Shown here one piece after another: positions 23,758 to 31,124 of a stretch of 40,054 nucleotides of DNA (the stretch's first letter is position 1; the number at the start of each line of letters is the position of its first letter). The DNA is from Elusimicrobiota bacterium (GTDB lineage Bacteria > Elusimicrobiota > Elusimicrobia > Elusimicrobiales > UBA9959), in the NCBI GenBank assembly GCA_016209085.1, contig JACQWV010000027.1, positions 22,997-63,050 of the forward strand, read 5' to 3'. The position numbers and the translations under genes were made by a program. The notes under the pieces were generated by a model. It made no database searches. It saw only the letters and a list, made by a program, of their open reading frames with translations, and was not told where the DNA came from.

Positions 23758-24924
23758 ATGTCCTATTTTATCGGCAGAAACAGAGAGGCGCGCGAAACAT
23801 ACGGATTTGACGAAATAGCTCTTGTGCCCGGAAACATAACGGTTGACCCTGAGGATACGGATATTTCATTTAAACTCGGAGACATCCGGCTTTCCATTCC
23901 TTTCATGGCCTCGGCCATGGACGGGGTCGTAAATGTTCCTTTTGCGGTTGCGTTAAATAAACTGGGGGGTCTGGCTGTTCTGAACCTGGACGGCATAAAT
24001 ACGCGGTATGAAAATTCCGAGGAAGTCGTCAATGAAATAATCCATTGCGAACCTTCAAAAGCCACCGAGGTTTTTCAAAAAATTTACAAAACTCCTGTCA
24101 ACAGGAAACTCATTGCCAGAAGAGTTGAAGAAATAAAAAAGGCAAAAGTCCCGTGCGCGGTTTCCTGTATTCCGCAGAACGCAGCTGAATACGGCCCCAT
24201 TGCAAAAGAAGCGGGAGCAGACGTTTTTGTAGTGCAGTCAACCGTGATAACCGTGAAATTTGAGTCTTCCATGCAAAAATCCCTTGATATTTCAAAATTC
24301 GTAAGGGAAATGAAAATCCCGGTTGTTGCGGGAAACTGCGTAACATACAGGGCCTCGCTTGAGATCATTGAAACCGGCGCCTCGGGTCTGCTGATAGGCG
24401 TGGGGCCCGGAGCGGCCTGCACCACCCGCGGCGTGCTGGGCATCGGCGTGCCGCAGGTTACGGCAACGGTTGACTGCGCGGCTGCGCGGGATTTTTACTA
24501 CAAAAAAACCGGGAAATACGTTCCTGTAATCACGGACGGCGGGATGCTTGCCGGCGGAGACGTGTGCAAGGCAATAGCCTCAGGCGCGGACGCGGTCATG
24601 ATAGGCTCTCCTTTTGCAAAAGCAAAAGAAGCGCCAGGAAAGGGCTATCACTGGGGGATGGCGACTCCGCACGCAAATCTTCCGCGCGGAACAAGGGTGC
24701 ATGTGGGAGTAACCGGTTCTATAGAACAGATCCTTTTCGGCCCCGCAAACACTGACGACGGCACCCAGAATCTTGCGGGCGCTTTAAGAACTTCCATGGG
24801 CGCGCTTGGCTGTCATAACCTGCGGGAAATGCAGTTGTGCCGGATAATAATCGCTCCGTCAATAAAAGTAGAAGGCAAACTCCTGCAGAAAGCCCAGATA
24901 GTCGGAATGGGAAAACAGAAATAA
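23758..24924 (+). CDS. IMP dehydrogenase family protein, GuaB3 type
   Basis: 388 residues without CBS domains. The catalytic-loop Cys221 is in [20 protein letters not shown], the signature of the GuaB3 group rather than canonical GuaB (GPGSICTTR). The phosphate/IMP site is [30 protein letters not shown], and [13 protein letters not shown] resembles a flap region. GuaB3 proteins are found in actinobacteria and cyanobacteria; some have IMPDH activity. The position just upstream of guaA supports a role in IMP-to-XMP conversion. A strong SD (AGGAGGT) precedes the ATG. Confidence 0.9.
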   Translation: MSYFIGRNREARETYGFDEIALVPGNITVDPEDTDISFKLGDIRLSIPFMASAMDGVVNVPFAVALNKLGGLAVLNLDGINTRYENSEEVVNEIIHCEPSKATEVFQKIYKTPVNRKLIARRVEEIKKAKVPCAVSCIPQNAAEYGPIAKEAGADVFVVQSTVITVKFESSMQKSLDISKFVREMKIPVVAGNCVTYRASLEIIETGASGLLIGVGPGAACTTRGVLGIGVPQVTATVDCAAARDFYYKKTGKYVPVITDGGMLAGGDVCKAIASGADAVMIGSPFAKAKEAPGKGYHWGMATPHANLPRGTRVHVGVTGSIEQILFGPANTDDGTQNLAGALRTSMGALGCHNLREMQLCRIIIAPSIKVEGKLLQKAQIVGMGKQK

Positions 24925-24971
24925 AGTAAAAGGGTTCCGTTAGAATAGAGAAAACTCTACGGATAGAGAAC

Positions 24972-25412
24972 ATGGATATCTCAATAAGACAAGCAGACGA
25001 AATTACTATTGAATTTGTAGTTGATTATTGTTTGCGATGTGATTTCAAAAACTACTCAAAGAATGAATTCCGACAACTTAAAAAAAAGTATTTAAGAAGG
25101 CTGGACACAGGTACATATTGGTGCTTCGTTGCACAAATTAAGGCGCGTCCCGTGGGCTACGTTGATTTTGAAATAACATCTGAATATGGAAATTCACATC
25201 TTTGGGTATGTGAATTATATGTGCACGAAGTTCTCCGCGGAAAAGGCATAGGCACTGCATTAATGAACTATGCGATAAAATTTGCACGCAAGAAGGGTTT
25301 TAAAGAGATTTTTGCTTGTACAGAGAACGATAATATTGCGAGTAAAAGAGTATTTAAAAAAACAAAGTATATACCAGCAAGAATTGTTTATGTAAGAAAC
25401 CTACTTAAGTGA
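24972..25412 (+). CDS. GNAT-family N-acetyltransferase
   Basis: 146 residues. The acetyl-CoA signature is in LYVHEVLRGKGIGTALMNYAIKFARKKG, with the flanking strands LWVCELYV and EIFACTENDN. The target is unknown (amino group of a small molecule or protein N-terminus). Base composition is visibly more AT-rich than the flanking guaB3 and guaA, and codon choice differs (many AAA, ATA, TTT), so recent acquisition is plausible. It sits between two guanine-synthesis genes. No strong SD is seen. Confidence 0.85.
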   Translation: MDISIRQADEITIEFVVDYCLRCDFKNYSKNEFRQLKKKYLRRLDTGTYWCFVAQIKARPVGYVDFEITSEYGNSHLWVCELYVHEVLRGKGIGTALMNYAIKFARKKGFKEIFACTENDNIASKRVFKKTKYIPARIVYVRNLLK

Positions 25413-25477
25413 CGATAGGTGCACCCCTTGCCCAAGTCAGCGTTTTGTAGATGAGTATCCTTATGAAACATTGTGCT

Positions 25478-25506
25478 TTGCATTCCAAAATAAAGTGGAA
25501 TATAAT
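25478..25506 (+). promoter_or_regulatory. guaA promoter (TTGCAT-N17-TATAAT), near-leaderless
   Basis: TTGCAT at 25478-25483 and a perfect TATAAT at 25501-25506 are 17 nt apart. The guaA ATG is at 25518, only 11 nt beyond the -10 box. Normal initiation would leave a leader of about 3-5 nt, and there is no SD in that stretch. Confidence 0.8.
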
Positions 25507-25517
25507 ACATAGTTAGT

Positions 25518-27050
25518 ATGGAACAGATATTAATTCTGGATTTCGGCAGCCAGTACACCCAGCTGATAGCAAGAAAGCTCAGAAGTTTGAAAATTTATTG
25601 CGAAATACTTCCCTGCTCCTCCGGCGTTGAAGAAATTCTTTCAAAAAATCCAAAAGGACTGGTGCTTTCAGGCGGGCCATCCAGCGTATACGACAAAAAC
25701 GCGCCCAAGCCGGATTCGTTTATTTTTAATCTCGGAATTCCTGTTCTGGGCATCTGCTACGGCATGCAGTTAACTGCGCACGATCTGGGCGGGAAAGTAT
25801 TAAAAGCCAAAAAGCGCGAATACGGATTCTCTATTCTTTCCGTAGCCGGCAAATCCCGTCTTTTTGCAGGAATACCAAAACAAATCCGCGTCTGGATGAG
25901 CCACGGGGATGAAGTAAAACGACTTCCGCCCGGATTCAAGCCGGCCGCAAAGACTCCGGACATAAAATTCGCAGCAATGGAAAATCCTGAAAGAGCCCTT
26001 TATACTGTCCAGTTCCACCCGGAAGTGCACCATACCGATTATGGAATGAAAATTCTTGAAAACTTTGCAAGACAGATTTGCAGATATAAAGAAATCTGGT
26101 CGCCGGCGTGCATTATTGAAGAAACGATAAAAAGAATAAAACATCAGGTCAAAGACAACGCCGCAATCTGCGCTCTTTCCGGCGGTGTTGATTCCTCCGT
26201 CGCCGCGACCCTGCTTCACAAAGCAATAGGCAAAAAACTCTTCTGCATTTTCGTTGACACCGGACTGCTTCGTTCCGGCGACAGAGACAGGATAGGAAAA
26301 GTATTTAAAAAACAATTCCGTTTTAATCTGAAAACAGCGAATGCCTCCGGAATATTCCTCAACAGGCTCAAGGGTGCAACTGACCCTGAAAGAAAAAGAA
26401 AAATAATAGGCAGGACGTTCATAGAGGTTTTTGAAAAAGAGGCGAAAAAAATAAAAAATGCAAAATTTCTCGGACAAGGAACCCTTTACCCCGACGTGAT
26501 AGAATCCGTTTCGGTAAAAGGCCCGTCAGCGACAATTAAAAGCCACCACAATGTGGGCGGGCTTCCTGAAAAAATGCAACTGGACCTCGTGGAGCCCCTG
26601 AAATTCCTGTTTAAAGACGAGGTGCGCGAATTGGGCAGAAAACTGGGTCTGCCTGAAGAAATTCTCATGCAGCATCCGTTCCCGGGCCCGGGCCTTGCCA
26701 TAAGAATAATAGGCGATGTGACGCGGGAACGGCTGGAAATCCTGCGTAAAGCGGATTTGATAATGCGGCAGGAAATAATAAAAGCCGGCTGGTATGACAA
26801 AATCTGGCAGGCCTTCTGCGTGCTTTTGCCCGTGAAATCAGTCGGGGTTATGGGCGACGAGCGTTCCTACGAAAACACCCTTGCGGTGCGGTGCGTGGAA
26901 TCGGTTGACGGAATGACGGCGGACTGGTCAAAACTTCCGCACGGGCTCATGCGCGGAATTTCTTCCCGTATTGTGAGCGAAGTCCGCGGCATAAACCGCG
27001 TGGTCTATGACATCACATCCAAACCACCCGCCACTATTGAATGGGAATAA
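25518..27050 (+). CDS. guaA: GMP synthase (glutamine-hydrolysing)
   Basis: 510 residues, full length. The N-terminal class I amidotransferase has Cys80 in GICYGMQ and the His-Glu pair in [10 protein letters not shown]. The ATP-pyrophosphatase P-loop is [12 protein letters not shown] (about 218-229). The C-terminal dimerisation domain has [12 protein letters not shown] and the terminal [11 protein letters not shown]. It aminates XMP to GMP. The start at 25518 gives the canonical [19 protein letters not shown] and fits the near-leaderless promoter. purC follows 7 nt downstream. Confidence 0.98.
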   Translation: MEQILILDFGSQYTQLIARKLRSLKIYCEILPCSSGVEEILSKNPKGLVLSGGPSSVYDKNAPKPDSFIFNLGIPVLGICYGMQLTAHDLGGKVLKAKKREYGFSILSVAGKSRLFAGIPKQIRVWMSHGDEVKRLPPGFKPAAKTPDIKFAAMENPERALYTVQFHPEVHHTDYGMKILENFARQICRYKEIWSPACIIEETIKRIKHQVKDNAAICALSGGVDSSVAATLLHKAIGKKLFCIFVDTGLLRSGDRDRIGKVFKKQFRFNLKTANASGIFLNRLKGATDPERKRKIIGRTFIEVFEKEAKKIKNAKFLGQGTLYPDVIESVSVKGPSATIKSHHNVGGLPEKMQLDLVEPLKFLFKDEVRELGRKLGLPEEILMQHPFPGPGLAIRIIGDVTRERLEILRKADLIMRQEIIKAGWYDKIWQAFCVLLPVKSVGVMGDERSYENTLAVRCVESVDGMTADWSKLPHGLMRGISSRIVSEVRGINRVVYDITSKPPATIEWE

Positions 27051-27057
27051 TAAATTC

Positions 27058-27954
27058 ATGTCTGAACTGAAACTTATACATAAAGGAAAAGTGCGGGATT
27101 TGTATGAGGCGGGGGAAAAATATCTGCTGATTGTGTCCAGCGACAGGATTTCTGCTTTTGATTTTATCCTGCCGAATGAAATAACGGGCAAAGGCAAAAT
27201 ATTAAATAAATTAAGTTTGTTCTGGTTTGAGAAAACAAAGCACATTATAAAAAATCACATTATCACATCAGATATAGAACAAATCAAATCAATAATTAGA
27301 GGTCAGAGGTCAGAGGTCAGAGGTCAGAAAACAAAAGAATTTGATTGGGATTATTTGAACGGCAGAACAATGCTGGTTAAAAAGGCAAAGCGAATTGATT
27401 TTGAATGCATTGTCCGCGGATATATAACAGGCTCAGGCTGGAAAGAGTACTCAAAATCAGGCTCAATCTGCGGCATAAAACTGCCTGCGGGTCTTATTGA
27501 AGCGCAGAAACTGCCTGAGCCAATATTCACGCCCTCCAGCAAGGAAGATAAGGGACACGATGAAAATGTTTCTTTTGAACAGATGTCCGACGTGCTGGGC
27601 AGGGATAAGGCAGAATATATAAAAAATAAGAGCATTGAGCTTTATAAATTCGCGGCTGAATACAGTGAAAAGCGCGGCATAATTCTGGCGGACACCAAGT
27701 TTGAATTCGGGGAGCTTGACGGCGAGATAATCCTGATAGACGAGATATTTACGCCGGATTCCTCAAGATTCTGGGATAAGTCAGCATACAAAACCGGAAC
27801 AAGTCCTGAAAGTTTTGACAAGCAGTTTGTCAGGGACTGGCTTGAAAAAAAATCCGGCTGGGACAAAAATTCCGTTCCGCCGCCACTTCCACAAGAAGTT
27901 GTGAGAGGCACAGTGGCCAGATATAAAGAAGCACTTGAGCGGATTATAGGATAA
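27058..27954 (+). CDS. purC: SAICAR synthetase, with an internal heptamer tract
   Basis: 298 residues from the ATG at 27058 (MSELKLIHKGKVRDLYEAG, canonical). The frame is open 17 codons further upstream, but that would overlap guaA. Signatures are SSDRISAFDFILP, ECIVRGYITGSGWKEY, LILADTKFEFG-type segment and DEIFTPDSSRFW. It ligates CAIR and aspartate with ATP. Near residues 80-91 an AGAGGTC heptamer tract inserts about ten residues (IRGQRSEVRGQKTK) into a surface region between LNKLSLFWFEKT...SD and DYLNGRTMLVKKA. The rest of the enzyme looks intact. Confidence 0.96.
   Translation: MSELKLIHKGKVRDLYEAGEKYLLIVSSDRISAFDFILPNEITGKGKILNKLSLFWFEKTKHIIKNHIITSDIEQIKSIIRGQRSEVRGQKTKEFDWDYLNGRTMLVKKAKRIDFECIVRGYITGSGWKEYSKSGSICGIKLPAGLIEAQKLPEPIFTPSSKEDKGHDENVSFEQMSDVLGRDKAEYIKNKSIELYKFAAEYSEKRGIILADTKFEFGELDGEIILIDEIFTPDSSRFWDKSAYKTGTSPESFDKQFVRDWLEKKSGWDKNSVPPPLPQEVVRGTVARYKEALERIIG
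27298..27328. repeat. AGAGGTC heptamer tract inside purC
   Basis: Four exact tandem copies of AGAGGTC followed by AGA. The unit is 7 bp, so gain or loss of a single copy would shift the purC frame. The tract encodes alternating RGQ/RSEV-type residues in a loop. Such identical copies usually indicate recent expansion or active slippage. Confidence 0.95.
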
Positions 27955-27968
27955 AATATTTATAAATT

Positions 27969-28027
27969 TGTAGGGGCTTGATTTATCAAGCCCGTCTTAG
28001 ATGGGTGCGATAAATCGCACCCCTACA
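27969..28027. repeat. 59-bp palindromic repeat, copy 2
   Basis: Same ends (TGTAGGGG ... CCCCTACA) and the same two hairpins as copy 1 at 18158-18216, with changes in the spacer (CGTCTTAGATGG against CGTTTTCAATGG) and in one hairpin loop. It occupies most of the 89-bp purC-purS gap, is not inside a larger TIR element here, and ends 16 nt before the purS ATG. Confidence 0.92.
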
Positions 28028-28043
28028 TGATGGCATTTAAATT

Positions 28044-28565
28044 ATGATTATTGAAATCTGGATAAAAGACAAATACGCCAAAAACGAGGAAGCGGATATT
28101 ATCGCAAAGCTGGCGCATGCCGGAGCAAAACCGGCTTTTGCCAAAATTTCCCGTCTTTACCGGGTTGACGGTGATTTTGAAAAAAAAGATTTTAAGAAAA
28201 TAGCCGAAGAGATTTTGATTGACCCCGTAACCGAAGAATATTCTCTTGCAGCCCGCAAACTAAAAGGAAAAAATCTGTTCCGGCCACTCGCAGTGCTCGC
28301 GGCGCCGATTGCGGACAATGCCGCCCTGTTCCGGGTTGAAATCTGTCTTAAGGACTCTATAACGGATGTGGTCGGCGAAAGCGTAAAAGAAACAATTGCC
28401 GACGTCATTGATAAAAAACCCGGAAACGTAAGATTCGGCCATGCCTATTATTTTTCTATTGATTCGGAGCGCAAACTCAAACATGCGGTTTCAGAAGTCC
28501 TTATAAACGAGTTGATACACACCTTCCGCATTACTGAGCTTCTGCAAAGCTCAGTAATGCAGTAA
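28044..28565 (+). CDS. purS: PurS-like FGAM synthase subunit (two-lobed), with an in-frame 51-bp repeat
   Basis: 173 residues, about twice a minimal PurS. The first lobe (MIIEIWIKDKYAKNEEADII ... LYRVDGDFEKKDFKKIAEEILIDPVTEEYSL) and the second (VEICLKDSITDVVGESVKETIADVI ... VRFGHAYYF) each look like a PurS-type unit, together resembling the N-terminal domain of long PurL. The joint between them (residues about 78-97) is the 51-bp repeat, read as RPLAVLAAPIADNAALFR. The last 12 residues (RITELLQSSVMQ) come from a palindromic repeat. PurS bridges PurL and PurQ; both genes lie downstream at 31-34 kb. No strong SD is visible. Confidence 0.82.
   Translation: MIIEIWIKDKYAKNEEADIIAKLAHAGAKPAFAKISRLYRVDGDFEKKDFKKIAEEILIDPVTEEYSLAARKLKGKNLFRPLAVLAAPIADNAALFRVEICLKDSITDVVGESVKETIADVIDKKPGNVRFGHAYYFSIDSERKLKHAVSEVLINELIHTFRITELLQSSVMQ
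28275..28334. repeat. 51-bp coding repeat, copy B (inside purS)
   Basis: CTGTTCCGG occurs at 28275-28283 and again at 28326-28334, 51 bp apart. The intervening segment matches copy A at 17674-17730 with about four differences. It is translated on the plus strand here, and in the opposite sense in copy A. Its length (17 codons) keeps the frame. Confidence 0.87.
28528..28560. repeat. Palindrome with 160-bp-element termini, at the purS/feoB 3' ends
   Basis: A perfect 14-bp stem (GCATTACTGAGCTT / AAGCTCAGTAATGC) with a 5-nt loop. On the minus strand the sequence TACTGAGCTT-TGCAGAAG matches the first ~18 nt of the 160-bp element termini (TACTGAGCTTCGCAGAAA) with about two mismatches. It therefore looks like the two ends of that family joined after loss of the body. 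The feoB stop TGA (28551-28553) lies inside it. It may also act as a transcriptional stem between the convergent genes. Confidence 0.75.
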
Positions 28566-30254
28566 ATTAAGCAAAGCGCCAGCAAGGACGGCGGTAAACA
28601 ACATCAGGGAAACAATCTTTAAGGCGTTTTTTATTCCCGATTCTTTTGACAGGGTAAAAAACGTCGCAATGCACGGAAGATACAGGACCATGAATACGGA
28701 AGCGACGACAAGCTGCTTTGCGTTCAAATCAAACGGCGCAAGCAGGGCTATTGAAACGTCTTTCCTTAAAAATCCCAGCAGCATGACTGAAATCGTCTCT
28801 TCGGGAAGACCCAGAATGCTTACAACCGGCCGGCCCAGGCTGCGGGCCATAAAATCCGTTACGCCAAGAGCGTCCAGGACGCCGACTATAAACACGCCCA
28901 GAATTATCATCGGCGCCGCCTCCATAAAATAAGCTTTCAGCCGTATCCACAGTTTTTTTGCCAGCGTGGGGACATGCGGCATCCTGTAAGGCGGAATTTC
29001 CAGAAACAATTCCGGCGTTTCGCCTTTGATTAATTTATTAAGAGCAAAACTGGTTGATACGGATATAAGGAAAAGCAGTAAAAATATCGCGAGGAGACAT
29101 CCTGTTCCGTGCGGCGCGATCAGGCTCATAATCATGGCTGTCTGCGGTATGCAGGGCGCCATCATAAGAATCAAAACAGCGGCGATTATCTTTTCCCTGT
29201 CGCTTTCCAGGATGCGCAGGGAAAGTATTGCGGGAACTTTGCAGCCGAACCCCAGAATTACGGGTATTGACGCATATCCGTGAAGACCCATTTTGTGGAA
29301 TAAAAAATCCAGAAGAACTGCCGCGCGCGGCAGGTATCCGATGTCTTCCAGAGCGCTCAGTATCAGATAAAACGCCGCTATATACGGCAGGACGACTGCC
29401 AGAGGAATGTATATGCCGGTGGTCAATAAACCGAATGACTCCATGACTTTTGGAGTTGTTCCAAGAAGGATGTCCTGTAAAAATTTAACAGGCAGAATCG
29501 TATTTACTGCGTTAACGATCAACGGGTAATAAAGTTTATTAAACAAAGGGTCCAGAATGTAATTTATCAATCCCTCGCCGATAAACCTCACTGTTTTAAA
29601 AGTCAGAAAAAGAATCAGCAGGGCAAAAGGTATGCCGGTTAACGGATGCGTGGATATTTCTTCCAGTTTATCAAGAAAAGTGTGATGCCTGTGAGATAAT
29701 TTCTGCACGCGGCTCACGATGCCGCCTATTTCCAGCCATTTCTCCTCTTCCTTGTAGTCATAGGTCTTTGATTTTGTAAAAGGCAATCTCTCCACTAGTT
29801 CTTTTATGCCTTCTCCTGTTAAGCCGCAGGTGGGGACAACCGGCGCGCCCAGTATGTTTTCAAGTCCTTTTGCATCAATGCGAATTCCCAGATGTTTTGT
29901 CTCATCCCAGAAATTCAGCGCCGCAATAACCGGCGCGTTCTGTTTAAGCAATTGCAGAGTAAGTCCCAGATTCCTTTCCAGGTTTGTGGCGTCTACCACG
30001 TTGATTATTGCGTCGCCGCCCTCATTACTGATCATGTCAACCGCGACTTTTTCCGCTTTTGAACACGGCTCCAGAGTATACGTTCCGGGAATGTCTATAA
30101 TTTCAAATTTTCCCCCTTTTATCAAGAGATATCCTCTGGTAAATTCAACCGTTGTCCCCGGATAGTTTGAGGTGATTACGTTTATGCCGGTCAGATGGGA
30201 AAAAATCGCGCTTTTGCCGACATTGGGATTGCCTACAAGCAGTATTCTGCGCAT
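28551..30254 (-). CDS. feoB: Ferrous iron transporter FeoB
   Basis: 567 residues, shorter than E. coli FeoB (773). The GTPase is at the N-terminus: G1 GNPNVGKS (residues 8-15), SNYPGTTVE (G2), DIPGTYTLEP (G3) and LNFWDE (G4). The membrane domain has two gate repeats with GFGCKVPAI and APHGTGCLLAI; the Cys-containing motif fits iron passage. About 8-10 hydrophobic spans follow residue 200. The final residues LHY and the stop derive from a palindromic repeat. It is transcribed with feoA and fur from a Fur-box promoter and converges on purS with a 15-nt overlap. Confidence 0.96.
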   Translation of the reverse strand: MRRILLVGNPNVGKSAIFSHLTGINVITSNYPGTTVEFTRGYLLIKGGKFEIIDIPGTYTLEPCSKAEKVAVDMISNEGGDAIINVVDATNLERNLGLTLQLLKQNAPVIAALNFWDETKHLGIRIDAKGLENILGAPVVPTCGLTGEGIKELVERLPFTKSKTYDYKEEEKWLEIGGIVSRVQKLSHRHHTFLDKLEEISTHPLTGIPFALLILFLTFKTVRFIGEGLINYILDPLFNKLYYPLIVNAVNTILPVKFLQDILLGTTPKVMESFGLLTTGIYIPLAVVLPYIAAFYLILSALEDIGYLPRAAVLLDFLFHKMGLHGYASIPVILGFGCKVPAILSLRILESDREKIIAAVLILMMAPCIPQTAMIMSLIAPHGTGCLLAIFLLLFLISVSTSFALNKLIKGETPELFLEIPPYRMPHVPTLAKKLWIRLKAYFMEAAPMIILGVFIVGVLDALGVTDFMARSLGRPVVSILGLPEETISVMLLGFLRKDVSIALLAPFDLNAKQLVVASVFMVLYLPCIATFFTLSKESGIKNALKIVSLMLFTAVLAGALLNLLHY

Positions 30255-30260
30255 AAGAAT

Positions 30261-30506
30261 TTATTTATGTTCGTGATGAACAACGTCCACTATAATCTTT
30301 CCTGCCATTCCGTAACCAATGGCGACTTTTGTGTTGCCGGCCTGGACGATTGCGGGTCCTCTTAAAATTTGCGAGCTTATTTTTTTTATTTTTACGCCGG
30401 TTCGTATTCCCAAAGCGTCTAATTTCTGCCGGATGCCTCTTCCGCCGGAAATTTCAAGCACCTTTCCCGTTTTTCCCCTGTCCAAATCCGTTAATGGAAT
30501 CGCCAT
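30261..30506 (-). CDS. feoA: Ferrous iron transport protein FeoA
   Basis: 81 residues from the ATG at 30506 (MAIPLTDLDRGKTGKVLEIS), preceded by AAGGAAAAATAAC; longer starts would lie inside fur. It is an SH3-like fold with GGRGIRQKLDALGIRTGVKIK and the strand IVQAGNTKVAIGYGMAGKI. It is a cytoplasmic partner of FeoB. It ends 6 nt before feoB and begins 12 nt after the fur stop. Confidence 0.94.
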   Translation of the reverse strand: MAIPLTDLDRGKTGKVLEISGGRGIRQKLDALGIRTGVKIKKISSQILRGPAIVQAGNTKVAIGYGMAGKIIVDVVHHEHK

Positions 30507-30517
30507 GTTATTTTTCC

Positions 30518-30961
30518 TTATCTTTGACACATTCGGCATTTCCTGCAGATGCCGTATAAATCCATCCTATGCCCCTGAGGAACGAATCCGTGCATTTTAT
30601 ACTGCCTGTCCTGCAACTTTTCTATGTCCGGGTCCTCTATCTCTATGACCTTCCCGCACGCGCTGCAGATAAGATGGTCGTGGTGCTGGCGGCCGTAAAG
30701 GTGCTCATAGCGGGCCGTGCCGTTCTCAAAACACACTTCCCTGGCAAGCCCGCATTTGCAAAAGAGTTTAAGCGTGCGGTATACGGTAATAAGCCCGACC
30801 GAGGGGAATTTTCTCTTTACGGCATTATAAAGCTCCTCGGCGGTCACGTGCTTTCCGGATTCCAGAAAGGCCTGCATTATGTTTTTTCTCTGTTTGCTTT
30901 GTTTAAGTTTTCCTGAACTTATGTATTTTTCAAAAACCGCCTCTTCCTTTGCATATTTCAT
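30518..30961 (-). CDS. fur: Fur-family ferric uptake regulator
   Basis: 147 residues from the ATG at 30961 with GGGGGAT as SD; a TTG at 30973 would add four residues. A winged helix (KHVTAEELYNAVKRKFPSVGLITVYRTLKLF) is followed by the metal/dimer domain with HHDHLICSACGKVIEIEDPD and a C-terminal CRKCRMC. The two CXXC pairs imply a structural zinc. It sits upstream of feoAB behind a perfect Fur box, so autoregulated iron control is the most likely role. PerR or Zur cannot be wholly excluded. Confidence 0.94.
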   Translation of the reverse strand: MKYAKEEAVFEKYISSGKLKQSKQRKNIMQAFLESGKHVTAEELYNAVKRKFPSVGLITVYRTLKLFCKCGLAREVCFENGTARYEHLYGRQHHDHLICSACGKVIEIEDPDIEKLQDRQYKMHGFVPQGHRMDLYGICRKCRMCQR

Positions 30962-31038
30962 AATATCCCCCAAGCCTACGGCAGCGCCGCATCAAACGCT
31001 ATGCGTATCAAGCGGCCAAGCAGGTTATTACCGAAACT

Positions 31039-31057
31039 GAAAATGATTATCATTTTC
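31039..31057 (-). promoter_or_regulatory. Fur box
   Basis: Perfect 9-1-9 palindrome GAAAATGAT-T-ATCATTTTC, very close to the classical Fur consensus built from GATAAT-type hexamers. It abuts the -10 box of the fur promoter, so bound Fur would block initiation of fur-feoA-feoB. Confidence 0.93.
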
Positions 31058-31086
31058 ATTATACCTGTTTTGCCCGGCCCGGTCAA
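31058..31086 (-). promoter_or_regulatory. fur-feoA-feoB promoter (TTGACC-N17-TATAAT)
   Basis: On the minus strand TTGACC (31081-31086) and TATAAT (31058-31063) are 17 nt apart, and the Fur box starts at the next base. Transcript start would fall within the Fur box. Confidence 0.9.
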
Positions 31087-31124
31087 GCGTTTTTCGGAAA
31101 CGGCAGATTTGATAAAATGTTTAT

